Assembly (NCBI GenBank): GCA_902825985.1
Contig: CADEDC010000040.1
Coordinates: forward strand, 1-41,275
Direction: 5' to 3'
Length of the DNA: 41,275 bases
DNA from: an uncultured Acidobacteriota bacterium
GTDB lineage: Bacteria; Acidobacteriota; Vicinamibacteria; Vicinamibacterales; CAVVIG01
This document shows, in pieces, positions 33,461 through 41,275 of this stretch. The position numbers and the translations under genes were made by a program. How positions within the stretch are numbered: position 1 is the stretch's first letter; each line of letters opens with the position of its first letter. Under the pieces are notes generated by a model. It ran no database searches, was not told the origin of the DNA, and saw nothing but the letters and a program-made list of their open reading frames with translations.

Positions 33461-34617
33461 CACGACCGCTGCTGGTCATCTTCCTCACCATCTTCGTCAA
33501 TCTGGTGGGTTTCGGCATCATCGTGCCCCTGCTGCCGTTCTATGCCGAACGCTTCGGCGCCTCCGGCCTGACCATCGGGCTGCTGTTCGGCGTGTTCTCG
33601 CTGTGCCAGCTCATCGCCTCGCCGGTGCTCGGCGAGATGTCCGATCGCTACGGCCGCCGGCCCGTCCTCATCTTCAGCCTGGCGGGCACGGTTGTGAGCT
33701 TCGTGATGCTGGCGATGGCGCAGAGCATCGCGATGCTCTTCGTCGCCCGCATCGTCGACGGCCTGTCGGGCGGCAACATCTCGACGGCGCGCGCCTACGT
33801 CGCCGACATCACCGAACCGAAGGACCGCTCGCGCGCCTACGGCATCATCGGCGCCGCCTTCGGACTCGGCTTCATTCTCGGACCGGCGCTGAGCGGGCTG
33901 CTGGTGCCGATCGGGTACACGGCGCCGATCTGGGCCGCCGCCGCCATCACGGCGGCGGCGACGCTGATGGCCGTGTTCTGGTTGCCCGAGACCGTGCACC
34001 GCGCCGCGGCGTCGACCGGACTGCCGTTCCGGGCCATGGGGGCGATGCTGCGCCGGTCCAACCTGCGACGCGTGCTGGTCATCGATTTCGCCTACTGGCT
34101 GGCCTTCGCCATCTTCCAGACGACCTTCGCGCTGTTCGTCGCGCGGCGCTTCGGCTTCGACGCGGCGCAGACCGGCTATCTGTTCGCCGGCTTCGGCCTG
34201 CTCGGTGCGGTCGTCCAGGGGGCGCTCATCCGCCCGATCGTCGGCCGGCTCGGCGACAAGACCACCTTCATGGTCGGCCTCGGCTGCTCGGCGTTCGGCC
34301 TCTTCGCCGCCACCCTGACCCATTCGGTGCTGCCGTTCGCGCTCGCGATGGTGCCGTTGGCGCTCGGCATCGGCTTCGGCCATCCGACCATCTCGACACT
34401 CGTGAGTCGCGCCGCCCGACCGGACGAACAGGGGCGGGTACAGGGCGCGGCCAGCGCCATCGAAAGCCTCGGGCGCACCATCGGGCCGGTCTGGGGGAAT
34501 GCGTCGCTGCAGCGCTTCGGCGACGCCATGCCGTACCTCTCGGCTGCCGGATTCCTCGTCGTGACGATCATCCTGAGCGTCGGCTACCAGGTCAGTGAGT
34601 CCGAACCGGCGCGCTAG
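33457..34617 (+). CDS. MFS transporter, TetA-like drug/metabolite efflux type
   Basis: A 386-residue major facilitator with 12 predicted helices. The N-terminal NLVGFGIIVPLLPFYAERFG and motif A G-E-M-S-D-R-Y-G-R-R-P (about 65-75) match the 12-helix drug:H+ antiporter/TetA branch, and the motif G-I-I-G-A-A-F-G-L-G-F-I-L-G-P resembles motif C of antiporters. The substrate cannot be inferred. It starts with GTG overlapping the peptidase stop (GTGA), so the two are translationally coupled. Export of peptide or amino-acid products is only a thought. Its stop shares the CTAG tetranucleotide with the stop of the convergent kinase gene. Confidence 0.88.
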   Translation: MTRPLLVIFLTIFVNLVGFGIIVPLLPFYAERFGASGLTIGLLFGVFSLCQLIASPVLGEMSDRYGRRPVLIFSLAGTVVSFVMLAMAQSIAMLFVARIVDGLSGGNISTARAYVADITEPKDRSRAYGIIGAAFGLGFILGPALSGLLVPIGYTAPIWAAAAITAAATLMAVFWLPETVHRAAASTGLPFRAMGAMLRRSNLRRVLVIDFAYWLAFAIFQTTFALFVARRFGFDAAQTGYLFAGFGLLGAVVQGALIRPIVGRLGDKTTFMVGLGCSAFGLFAATLTHSVLPFALAMVPLALGIGFGHPTISTLVSRAARPDEQGRVQGAASAIESLGRTIGPVWGNASLQRFGDAMPYLSAAGFLVVTIILSVGYQVSESEPAR

Positions 34618-36407
34618 GCGGCTGGCGGCTGGGCGCTCGCCAGCGGCAGGTAGACGTGGAACGTCGCCCCCTCGCCCGGCTCGCTGACGACCGCGACGTA
34701 ACCGCCGTTCTGCTTGACGATGCCGTAGACGATTGACAGACCGAGGCCGCTGCCCTTGCCCTCTTCCTTGGTCGTGAAGAACGGTTCGAACAGGCGGGCG
34801 CGCACCGCATTGTCGATGCCGGTGCCGGTGTCGCTGATCGTCAGGCGGGCGAAGCGCCCCTGACGGCCCTCGACGTGCGCGACCGCGGTGGGATCGTCGG
34901 CGTCCATCGACTCCATCCGCATGGTCAGCTTGCCGCCTTCCGGCATGGCATCGCGAGCGTTGATCACGAGGTTCAGGATCAGCTGTTCGATCTGCGCCGG
35001 GTCGGCGACCACCAGTGTCGGCGTGTCCGAGCGGATGATGTCGAACTCGACTTCGGTGCCGATCAGGCGCCCGAGCATCACCTCGATGCCGCTGACGATG
35101 TCCTCGAGCGCGATCAGGCGAGGGCTGGTGGCCTGCCGCCGGCTGAATGCGAGCAGTTGCCGCGTCAGGCTGGCGCCGCGCTGCACCGACACCTTGATCT
35201 CCGATGCCTCGGCGCGCGCCGGCTCGGACTCCGGCAGTTCCATCATGATCAGATCGGCCGAGCCGACGATGCTCATGAGGATGTTGTTGAAGTCGTGCGC
35301 GACGCCGCTCGCCAGCCGGCCCACTGCTTCGAGCTTCTGCGATTGCCGCAGCTGTTCTTCCAGAGCGCGCCGCTCGGTGATGTCGCGGACGAAGCCGGTG
35401 AGCCGGGCGCGGCTGCCTTCGCCGACGCGCGACAGCGACAGCTCGATCGGGAATTCGGTGCCGTCGTCGCGCATGGCCATCGTTTCGACCTGGCCCTCGG
35501 CCAGGATGCCGCCGCCCGTCGCCATGAACCCTTGCAGGGCCCTGAGCTGCTCCTCGCGGAACGCCGGCGGCATCAGCATGTCGACCCGTTTTCCAAGAAT
35601 GCTCATGCGCGCCCAGCCGAACATCCGCTCGGCGGCCGGATTGAATTCACGGATCTTGAGTTCCGGATCGGCCGAGATGATGGCGTCCTTGGCGGCTTCG
35701 AGGATGGCGCCCTGGCGGGCCTCGCTGTCGACACTGGCGCGATACAGCTTCAGCGTCAGGTAGAGCGGCAGCGCGCCGACCAGCGCCGTCAGCCCGTAGC
35801 CGCTGCGCTCCACCACCGCGATGACGACCGCCGCCGTGCCGGCGCCGAGCATGTAGTTCGGGGCCGTCGGCGCGAACTCCGACTTCCAGATGACCCAGGC
35901 GTTCTGGTCGGTGGTGAGCGCAATCGCGAAGGCGATCGGAATGGTGTTCACGAGGAAGTAGGTGAGCGCCATGCCGACGAGCGGCACCGTCGAGGCAATG
36001 GTCATCTCCGGCGAGCCGCCGAGCCTCTGATAGACCTGTCCTGCGGCCTGGACCGTGAGGACCAGCAGGGCCATGTTGAAGAGGGTGCGATAGGCCGGGT
36101 TCCGATCGCGCGTGCCGAGCACGGTCTGCGCCCAGCCGCTCATCGCCCCCACGATCATCGTCGGGTGCGGTCCGCGCAGGATGAGCGCCAGAATGTCGAC
36201 CACGTACGAGACCGACATGTTCGAGCCGCTCGCGATCGGAAACTGGACCTTGAACGCCGAGGTCAGCGACGACAGGGCGACGAGGAACCCCAGAGAGACG
36301 ATGGGCGTCAGCGGCGCGCGTGGCAGCAGGACGACGAACGTCCCGAATCCGAGCAGGATTACGGAGACAATGTAGTACCGGGCACGAACAGGAAGGTCCC
36401 GAAACAA
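34614..36407 (-). CDS. Multi-helix membrane PAS sensor histidine kinase
   Basis: A 597-residue kinase. The N-terminal 225 residues hold about seven or eight membrane helices (from YYIVSVILLGFGTFVVLL to LVGALPLYLTLKLY), reminiscent of membrane sensor domains found in HD-GYP or GGDEF proteins. A PAS domain follows (about 228-345; A-I-I-S-A-D, FNPAAERMFGW, DGTEFPIELSLS, FVRDITERRALEEQL). The HisKA has His371 in G-V-A-H-D-F-N-N-I-L, typical of the NtrB-like group, and the ATPase has N-L-V-I-N-A-R-D-A-M, D-T-G-T-G-I and G-S-G-L-G-L-S. No receiver domain or partner is nearby. The start is uncertain: no ATG fits, and I chose TTG at 36407; TATACT lies ten bases upstream. Confidence 0.85.
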   Translation of the reverse strand: MFRDLPVRARYYIVSVILLGFGTFVVLLPRAPLTPIVSLGFLVALSSLTSAFKVQFPIASGSNMSVSYVVDILALILRGPHPTMIVGAMSGWAQTVLGTRDRNPAYRTLFNMALLVLTVQAAGQVYQRLGGSPEMTIASTVPLVGMALTYFLVNTIPIAFAIALTTDQNAWVIWKSEFAPTAPNYMLGAGTAAVVIAVVERSGYGLTALVGALPLYLTLKLYRASVDSEARQGAILEAAKDAIISADPELKIREFNPAAERMFGWARMSILGKRVDMLMPPAFREEQLRALQGFMATGGGILAEGQVETMAMRDDGTEFPIELSLSRVGEGSRARLTGFVRDITERRALEEQLRQSQKLEAVGRLASGVAHDFNNILMSIVGSADLIMMELPESEPARAEASEIKVSVQRGASLTRQLLAFSRRQATSPRLIALEDIVSGIEVMLGRLIGTEVEFDIIRSDTPTLVVADPAQIEQLILNLVINARDAMPEGGKLTMRMESMDADDPTAVAHVEGRQGRFARLTISDTGTGIDNAVRARLFEPFFTTKEEGKGSGLGLSIVYGIVKQNGGYVAVVSEPGEGATFHVYLPLASAQPPAA

Positions 36408-36413
36408 GGCGAC

Positions 36414-36425
36414 CCAGTATACTGG
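36414..36425. promoter_or_regulatory. 12-base perfect palindrome CCAGTATACTGG
   Basis: A perfect palindrome between the divergent kinase and RluA genes. It carries TATACT on both strands, so it may serve as -10 for both directions (for the kinase the start would fall two bases before the TTG), or as a repressor site. Confidence 0.35.
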
Positions 36426-36491
36426 CGAGTTGTTGATACAGTCGTGCCGCTGCCGACCCGCCGCCTTCCGCCCCGACCCGGTAAGCCCGTG

Positions 36492-37520
36492 ATGGTTCCC
36501 AAGCGCACTCACCGCGCGGCGGCACCCGCCGCGACGGAATGGACGGTCCAGCCGGAAGAGGCCGCGCTGCGCCTCGACGTCTATCTGGCCGGAGCCGGCC
36601 GACTGGGCTCCCGCGGCCGGGCGAATTGGGCCCTGCAGCGCGGCAAGGTGCTGTTGAACGGTGCCGATGCCGGACCCGGAGACAGCGGTCGGCGGCTCGC
36701 GGCCGGCGACTGCGTCAGGCTGTGGATGGACCGGCCGGGCAGCGCACGGACGCGTCTGCGCCGCGCCGATCACCCCGATGGCGGGCTGCAGATCGTCTTC
36801 GAGGACGATGCGGTCATCGTGGTGAACAAGCCGCCGGGGTTGTTGACCGTGCCGCTGGCGCGCCGGGCCGAGGCCTCGTCGGTGCTCGAGCAGCTGTCGG
36901 CCCACATGCGGACGAAAGGGAAGCGCGTGCCGCTGGTCGTCCACAGGATCGACCGCGACACCTCGGGCCTGGTGGTCTTCGCGACCGGCACGGCGGCGCA
37001 CCACGTGCTGAAGGAGCAGTTCCTCCGGCGACGGCCGGAACGCATCTATCTGGCGGTGGCGACCGGCGTGCCCGACCCGTCGGCCGGGGAATGGCACGAC
37101 TATCTGGCGTGGGACGGCAGCTCACTGGCCCAGACGGTCAGTGAGCGCCACGACCCTCGGGCGCAGGAGAGCCGCAGCCGCTATGTCGTCCGCGAAGTCT
37201 TCCAGCGGGCGAACGCCTCGCTCATCGAGATCACGCTGGTCACCGGGAGGCGGAACCAGATCCGTGTGCAGGCGCAGCGCCGTGGTCACCCATTGCTCGG
37301 CGAGCAGATGTACACGATCGGGGTTCCCGCCGGGGCAGCGGCGTTCGAACGGCAAGCGCTGCACGCCTGGCGGCTGAGTTTCGAACATCCCGTCACCGGC
37401 CGCAAATTGACCCTGGAGGCGCCGCTGCCGGCCGATCTGCGCGGCCTGATCGACTCGCTTCGTGCCAGGGACGCGCAGCAGCGTGAAATAAAGGGCAGAT
37501 CCCCGAAAAAAAGACAGTAA
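36492..37520 (+). CDS. RluA-family pseudouridine synthase
   Basis: A 342-residue RNA pseudouridine synthase. An S4-like N-terminal domain (about 18-85; RLDVYLAGAG, SRGRANWALQRGKVLLNG) precedes the catalytic RluA/RluC/RluD domain: VFEDDAVIVVNKPPGLLTVP, the active-site motif H-R-I-D-R-D-T-S-G-L (Asp in R-I-D), ERIYLAVATG, SRYVVREVF, I-T-L-V-T-G-R-R-N-Q-I-R and ALHAWRLSFEHPVT. The RNA target (rRNA or tRNA) is not readable. I chose the ATG at 36492. A GTG at 36444 would extend it by 16 residues; the frame is open much further but overlaps the kinase gene. It ends in a Lys/Arg-rich tail. Confidence 0.9.
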   Translation: MVPKRTHRAAAPAATEWTVQPEEAALRLDVYLAGAGRLGSRGRANWALQRGKVLLNGADAGPGDSGRRLAAGDCVRLWMDRPGSARTRLRRADHPDGGLQIVFEDDAVIVVNKPPGLLTVPLARRAEASSVLEQLSAHMRTKGKRVPLVVHRIDRDTSGLVVFATGTAAHHVLKEQFLRRRPERIYLAVATGVPDPSAGEWHDYLAWDGSSLAQTVSERHDPRAQESRSRYVVREVFQRANASLIEITLVTGRRNQIRVQAQRRGHPLLGEQMYTIGVPAGAAAFERQALHAWRLSFEHPVTGRKLTLEAPLPADLRGLIDSLRARDAQQREIKGRSPKKRQ

Positions 37521-37579
37521 AATGGGGACCATTCCGACACGTGCGTCGTCTTATCGAGTGTAAGGAGTAGAAATCACTC

Positions 37580-37723
37580 ATGGCCAAACGGAACCCAGCA
37601 GGTGCTGTCGTCTGTCCGCGGTGCGGGGTGCCGAGCGCCCGGGTCATCGGCCGGTCCGAATCCCATCCGGTCCTCTATCTGCGCTGCGACGACTGCGGTC
37701 GCACCTCGATCTCACCGGAATAA
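37580..37723 (+). CDS. 47-residue zinc-ribbon protein
   Basis: A tiny protein with two CxxC knuckles: C-P-R-C at 12-15 and C-D-D-C at 36-39, separated by 20 residues, each followed by a Gly as in classic zinc ribbons, and a basic start (MAKRNPAG). This should fold around one zinc ion. Similar minute zinc ribbons occur in transcription or ribosome-associated proteins, but I cannot name a family. AAGGAG lies 12-17 bases before the ATG, at the long end of normal spacing. TAAAAT at 37518-37523 overlaps the stop of the upstream gene and could be its -10. It is too short for most automatic callers. Confidence 0.65.
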   Translation: MAKRNPAGAVVCPRCGVPSARVIGRSESHPVLYLRCDDCGRTSISPE

Positions 37724-37871
37724 TCGCGCGCGCGAGCGGCCGGGCTGGAACACGCCCGGTCGCCTGCCGCCATGCCGACCGCGCCCGCACCGGCGACGCG
37801 CCGGCGGCCAATCGTGCGTCGACGCCACGAAACCTGGCGCCCGTCCTTCCCGTTCCCACACGGATCCGGTC

Positions 37872-37877
37872 TATCAT
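37872..37877 (+). promoter_or_regulatory. Putative -10 (TATCAT) for the first PEGA gene
   Basis: TATCAT matches consensus at 5 of 6 positions in an otherwise GC-rich 216-base gap; the predicted start near 37884 leaves a leader of about 56 bases. No -35 is visible. I see nothing else in 37724-37939. Confidence 0.35.
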
Positions 37878-37939
37878 TTGCCAGGAAAGCTCGACCGCCG
37901 GGCGCCGGCGCGACCGGCGGCGGTGCTCCCGAATTTGGC

Positions 37940-39991
37940 ATGGACCCAGCCGCAGCCTCCGCACAACCGAACGGCGAAGCCTTCTTCCGCGATGGTCTTG
38001 GCGATCGCCGGCTGATTCGCGACGCGACCGGCCAGTTGCGCGAGCTGCTGTGCATCCGCGCCGATCTCTCCCGCGTCCCGTCGTTCGAGTTCGCGTTGCG
38101 CGAGCGCGTCGGCCGCCTCTCGGGGCTATCGCATCCCGCCTTCGCCGCGGTGCGCGCCGTCGAACGGGTCGCCGATGCCGCCGTCCCGCTCGGCCTGTTG
38201 TCCGACCGGTACAACGGCATCCGGTTGTCGCAGTTGCTGGCGCGCGCCGCGTCGCGCGGCATCCGCATCAACCTCGACGCCGCCGTCTACCTGACCCGCC
38301 AACTGGTCGCCGCCATGGCGCGGATGCACGAGTCGTATCGCGAGCTGTCGCACGGTGCGCTCGGACCAGAACGCACCATCCTTGCGGCCAACGGCCGTCT
38401 GATGATTGCCGAGTACACCCTGGCCACCGCGCTCGAGCAATTGCGCTACACCCAGGATCGGTATTGGCGTGAACTCCGCCTCCCGGTAACCCGGGTGGGC
38501 CAGCTGCCACGCTTCGATCAACGGACCGACGTGCTGCAATGCGGCCTCATCACGCTGGCGCTCATCCTCGGTCGCACGCTGCGTGAAGACGAGTTCCCCA
38601 CCCGCATCGGTGACGTGGTCGCCGCCGCGTGGGCGGTGGTGCCGCAAGGTGGCTTCGAACCGGTGCCGCCGCCGCTGCGGGCGTGGCTGGTGCGCGCCCT
38701 GCAGCTCGAGGGACGGCAGTCGTTTCCGACCGCGATCGCGGCGCAGGCCGAACTCGAATCCCTGGTCGAGCGGATCGATTATCCCGGCACGCCCGAGAGC
38801 GTCGACGACCTGCTCGCCCGCTACCGCGCGGCGGAGCCGGTGCCGGCCGAAATCGACGCATCCCTGCCACTGGTCGTCGAGCCGTTCATCGAGCCGGAGT
38901 TCCTGCCCCACCTCCCGGCCGGCGCCGGTGAAATGGCGCGACCGCCCGGTTCAGTCCGAATCGAGGACGCGATGCCGGAACCGCCGTTGTCGCCGCCGCC
39001 GCCACCTGCGCCGCCGTCACGCGTTCCGGTGGTCCCGACCGGAGAGGAAAGTGGCCTCGATGCCTTCCAGTCGGAGGCCGACCCCCCGCCACCGCCGGCG
39101 AGGGCGATCGAGGCCGAGGCCGACTTCGAACTCGTGCCGTCGCCGGCGACCGAGTTCGACGAGAACGCCCCCCTGCCCGAGATCGCCGAGCCCGCGGCCC
39201 TGGTGCCCTCGTCGCATCGATCACCGGCGGTGACCGGCCGGTGGATGAGGGACTGGCGGTTCGCCGCCGCCGGACTCGCCATCGTCACGCTGGCGTTGAC
39301 GGTGGTCGCCGCCGGCCGACTGTTGGTGCCGACGCCGCCGGCGACCGGCGTCCTCATCGTCAACACCGTTCCGGCCGGCGCAGCGGCGCTGGTCGACGGC
39401 ACCGCCGTCGGTGCCACGCCACTGACACTGACCCTGGCTGCCGGGCGACACACCATCGAACTGCGCGGCAACGGCGCACCGCGCGTGCTCATGGTGACGA
39501 TGGCGCCAGGCGCCCAGGTGGAGCAGTACATCGAGTTGCCCGACGCCCGAATGGCGCCGGCGGACGAGCCGGTACTGACGACCGGTTGGCTGACGCTGCG
39601 GACGCCCGTGGAACTGCAGGTCTACGAAGGGACGCGGCTGATCGGCAGCACCGCCGCCGGGCGTCTGACCCTGGCCGTCGGAGCGCACACCCTGACGCTG
39701 CGCAACGATCGCCTCGGTTTCCGGACGACGCGCCAGGTGGCCGTCGCGGCCGGCAAGTCGACCACGGTGTCCGTCAGCGTGCCCAATGGCACCGTGGCCG
39801 TGAACGCCCTGCCGTGGGCCGAAGTCTGGGTCGACGGTCGTCGTGTCGGGCAGACGCCGATCGACCTCACCATCGCAATCGGCAACCACGAGATCGTGCT
39901 GCGCCATCCCGAGCTGGGCGATCACCGTCAGCAGGTGACGATTTCCCTCAACCGCGTGACGCGCGTCAGCGCCGACCTGCGACGCCCCTAG
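37940..39991 (+). CDS. Pseudokinase-like, transmembrane, PEGA-domain protein (copy A)
   Basis: A 683-residue protein. Residues 15-285 resemble a Ser/Thr kinase whose catalytic residues are gone: the H-R-D-L-K-P-E-N loop reads H-G-A-L-G-P-E-R (138-145), the D-F-G position reads A-E-Y (157-159) and the ATP-anchoring Lys region reads L-C-I-R, while structural parts such as R-T-D-V-L-Q-C-G-L-I-T-L (195-206) persist. A Pro/Glu-rich linker (300-435) leads to a transmembrane helix (440-462) and two or three PEGA-like domains (468-533, 548-613, 616-683; VNTVPAGAAALVDGTAVG, GAHTLTLR, WVDGRRVGQTPIDL). PEGA domains are usually outside the membrane. Kinase-like reading is inference. A collinear paralogue follows at 40164. 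Start ATG 37940 matches the start of that copy. Confidence 0.8.
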   Translation: MDPAAASAQPNGEAFFRDGLGDRRLIRDATGQLRELLCIRADLSRVPSFEFALRERVGRLSGLSHPAFAAVRAVERVADAAVPLGLLSDRYNGIRLSQLLARAASRGIRINLDAAVYLTRQLVAAMARMHESYRELSHGALGPERTILAANGRLMIAEYTLATALEQLRYTQDRYWRELRLPVTRVGQLPRFDQRTDVLQCGLITLALILGRTLREDEFPTRIGDVVAAAWAVVPQGGFEPVPPPLRAWLVRALQLEGRQSFPTAIAAQAELESLVERIDYPGTPESVDDLLARYRAAEPVPAEIDASLPLVVEPFIEPEFLPHLPAGAGEMARPPGSVRIEDAMPEPPLSPPPPPAPPSRVPVVPTGEESGLDAFQSEADPPPPPARAIEAEADFELVPSPATEFDENAPLPEIAEPAALVPSSHRSPAVTGRWMRDWRFAAAGLAIVTLALTVVAAGRLLVPTPPATGVLIVNTVPAGAAALVDGTAVGATPLTLTLAAGRHTIELRGNGAPRVLMVTMAPGAQVEQYIELPDARMAPADEPVLTTGWLTLRTPVELQVYEGTRLIGSTAAGRLTLAVGAHTLTLRNDRLGFRTTRQVAVAAGKSTTVSVSVPNGTVAVNALPWAEVWVDGRRVGQTPIDLTIAIGNHEIVLRHPELGDHRQQVTISLNRVTRVSADLRRP

Positions 39992-40163
39992 CCCGGCGAT
40001 CCGCCATTACAGTTTTGCCGCCCGACTGACGGGACTGTCAGCCGGCGCCCGGCCGGCAGGCCCGGCGTCCGCGCGTTCTGCGGTGTCGAACCTCTGGTCG
40101 GCCAGACGCTTAGCGTCCGCGGGCCGGTTCCGGCACGGTTCGCGCACACGCGAGCGGAGACCC
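39992..40163. other. Spacer between paralogues with small hairpins
   Basis: No gene. CTGAC at 40026-40030 can pair with GTCAG at 40037-40041, GCCGGC at 40041-40046 with 40052-40057, and the hyphenated palindrome GACGC-TTA-GCGTC occupies 40105-40117. None is followed by a T-run. Confidence 0.35.
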
Positions 40164-41275
40164 ATGGACCGAGCGGCCGCCTCCGTACCTCATCTCGACG
40201 ATCCGCCGTTTCGTGATGGCCTCGGCGAACGTCGGCGCACCACCGACGCGACGGGCGTCGCGCGCGAACTCCTGCGCATCCGCACCGATCTCACGCAGGT
40301 GCCGGCCTTCGAGTTCGCGTTGCGCGAACGCGTGAGCCGCCTTTCGGAGTTCCGCCATCCGTACTTCGCGCAGGCGCGGGCGGTGGAGCGGCTCGTCGAC
40401 GGGGATGCCACGCTCGGTCTGGTATCCGACCGGCTGGAGGGCTTCCGTCTCTCGGAACTGTTCACACGCGCCGCGGCGCGGGGACTGAATCTCGACATCA
40501 ATGCCGCAGTCTGCCTCATCCGGCAGATCGTGCCGGCGATTGCGCGGTTCCACGAGGCGAATCGCGATGTCGCCCATGGCGCGCTCGGACCCGAGCGTGT
40601 GATCCTGACGTCCACCGGACGCCTGATGGTCACCGAGTACGTGCTCGGAGCGGCCCTCGAACAGCTGCACTACTCGCAGGACCGCTATTGGCGGGAACTG
40701 CGGATTGCGGTGCCGCGCTCGGCCGGGCTGCCGCCGTTCGATCCACGGACCGACGTGACGCAGATCGGTGTCATCGCACTGTCGCTGATTCTCGGCCGGT
40801 CGTTGCGTGAAGACGAGTACCCGCTGCGCATCGTGGACGTCGTGAACTCGGCGAAGGCGATTGCCCCGCGCGGCGGTTTCGAATCGCTGCCGCCGGGACT
40901 GCGCACCTGGCTCATGCGGGCGCTGCAGCTGGACGTCCGCCATTCGTTCCACACCGCCGGCGAAGCGAACGAGGAGCTCGAGCGCGTGCTGGCCGAGATC
41001 GAGTATCCCGGACTGCCGGCCAGTGTCGAAGCGTTTCTGATCCGCTACCACGAAGCCGATTTCGCGGCGGCGATGTCGCCGGCCGGCATCGCGGCGCGCG
41101 AGCCGCGTCCCATCGACGAGTTCCGAGCCGAGCAGGACCTGCCGCGGATCGCCCGGCCGGAACCGGCGGCCCCGTCCCTGCACGAGTTCGCACCAGAGCC
41201 GTCCGCGGTCGCGCGGCCTGAGCCGGTGCGACACCCGGTGGCGACAGCGGACATGGTGCCGACGGCGAACCTGGT
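40164..41275 (+). CDS. Pseudokinase-like protein, paralogue of copy A (copy B, truncated by window)
   Basis: The frame runs from ATG 40164 to the window end without a stop: 370 complete codons. It aligns with copy A from residue 1 to about 298 with no gap, so matching motifs fall at the same numbers: F-R-D-G-L-G (16-21), FEFALRERVSRL (49-60), H-G-A-L-G-P-E-R (138-145), T-E-Y at the D-F-G position (157-159), D-R-Y-W-R-E-L-R (173-180), R-T-D-V (195-198) and L-R-E-D-E-Y-P (214-220). Again no catalytic Asp, D-F-G or Lys. The Pro/Glu linker begins near 303. A membrane helix and PEGA domains are expected beyond the window edge. Duplicate genes this close suggest tandem duplication followed by divergence. 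Confidence 0.8.
   Translation, partial: MDRAAASVPHLDDPPFRDGLGERRRTTDATGVARELLRIRTDLTQVPAFEFALRERVSRLSEFRHPYFAQARAVERLVDGDATLGLVSDRLEGFRLSELFTRAAARGLNLDINAAVCLIRQIVPAIARFHEANRDVAHGALGPERVILTSTGRLMVTEYVLGAALEQLHYSQDRYWRELRIAVPRSAGLPPFDPRTDVTQIGVIALSLILGRSLREDEYPLRIVDVVNSAKAIAPRGGFESLPPGLRTWLMRALQLDVRHSFHTAGEANEELERVLAEIEYPGLPASVEAFLIRYHEADFAAAMSPAGIAAREPRPIDEFRAEQDLPRIARPEPAAPSLHEFAPEPSAVARPEPVRHPVATADMVPTANL

Noticed and set aside
36408..37097. Upstream extension of the membrane kinase frame
   Set aside because: It runs antisense through the pseudouridine synthase gene and shows no membrane or domain pattern.
40110..41234. 374-residue open frame on the minus strand
   Set aside because: It is antisense to the truncated paralogue at 40164, whose plus-strand product matches copy A residue for residue.
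1..41275. tRNA, rRNA, CRISPR, insertion sequence or phage genes
   Set aside because: Reading both strands I found no T-arm pattern in a cloverleaf context, no spaced identical repeats, no transposase or integrase motif and no terminal inverted repeats.

Overview
The window is a GC-rich, gene-dense bacterial chromosome segment with no plasmid, phage, IS, CRISPR, rRNA or tRNA signature. The gene repertoire (lipoproteins, Omp85/TamA-like and TamB-like envelope genes, OmpA, POT and DAACS carriers, M28 peptidase, PEGA proteins, LigD-type phosphoesterase) fits a Gram-negative soil-type bacterium. Acidobacteriota, perhaps class Vicinamibacteria, is my best guess; this rests on gene content and style only.

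Layout. 1-1.7 kb: two lower-GC hypothetical genes, one a lipoprotein. 1.7-6.5 kb: a YheT-type hydrolase divergent from dctA plus a divergent penicillin-acylase-like lipoprotein. 6.6-9.7 kb: a leftward operon (nucleotidyltransferase-like protein, TPM protein, LemA) divergent from yvcK. 9.8-13.4 kb: LigD-type phosphoesterase, POT peptide carrier, YggX, and two small stress-type proteins. 13.4-22 kb: an envelope block (OmpA-like protein, small membrane protein, lipidated Omp85/TamA-like protein, 1483-residue TamB). 22-25.5 kb: a molybdopterin oxidoreductase divergent from type II NADH dehydrogenase. 25.6-29.1 kb: topoisomerase IB, an ALG1-like glycosyltransferase, a LysR regulator. 29.1-31.6 kb: leftward RRM protein, stand-alone DnaA domain I protein, orphan histidine kinase. 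31.8-37.5 kb: M28 peptidase and MFS carrier (overlapping), a second orphan hybrid-free histidine kinase, and an RluA pseudouridine synthase. 37.6-41.3 kb: a 47-residue zinc-ribbon protein and two tandem paralogues in which a kinase-like domain lacking catalytic residues precedes a PEGA region; the second runs off the window.

The strongest candidates for something little described are the tandem pseudokinase-PEGA pair, the bacterial ALG1-like glycosyltransferase, the stand-alone DnaA domain I gene beside an RRM gene, and a recurring promoter layout in which a -10-like hexamer sits 6-8 bases before the start codon, implying leaderless messages. Several real genes are short (12877-13053, 37580-37723) or truncated by the window edge (40164 onward).
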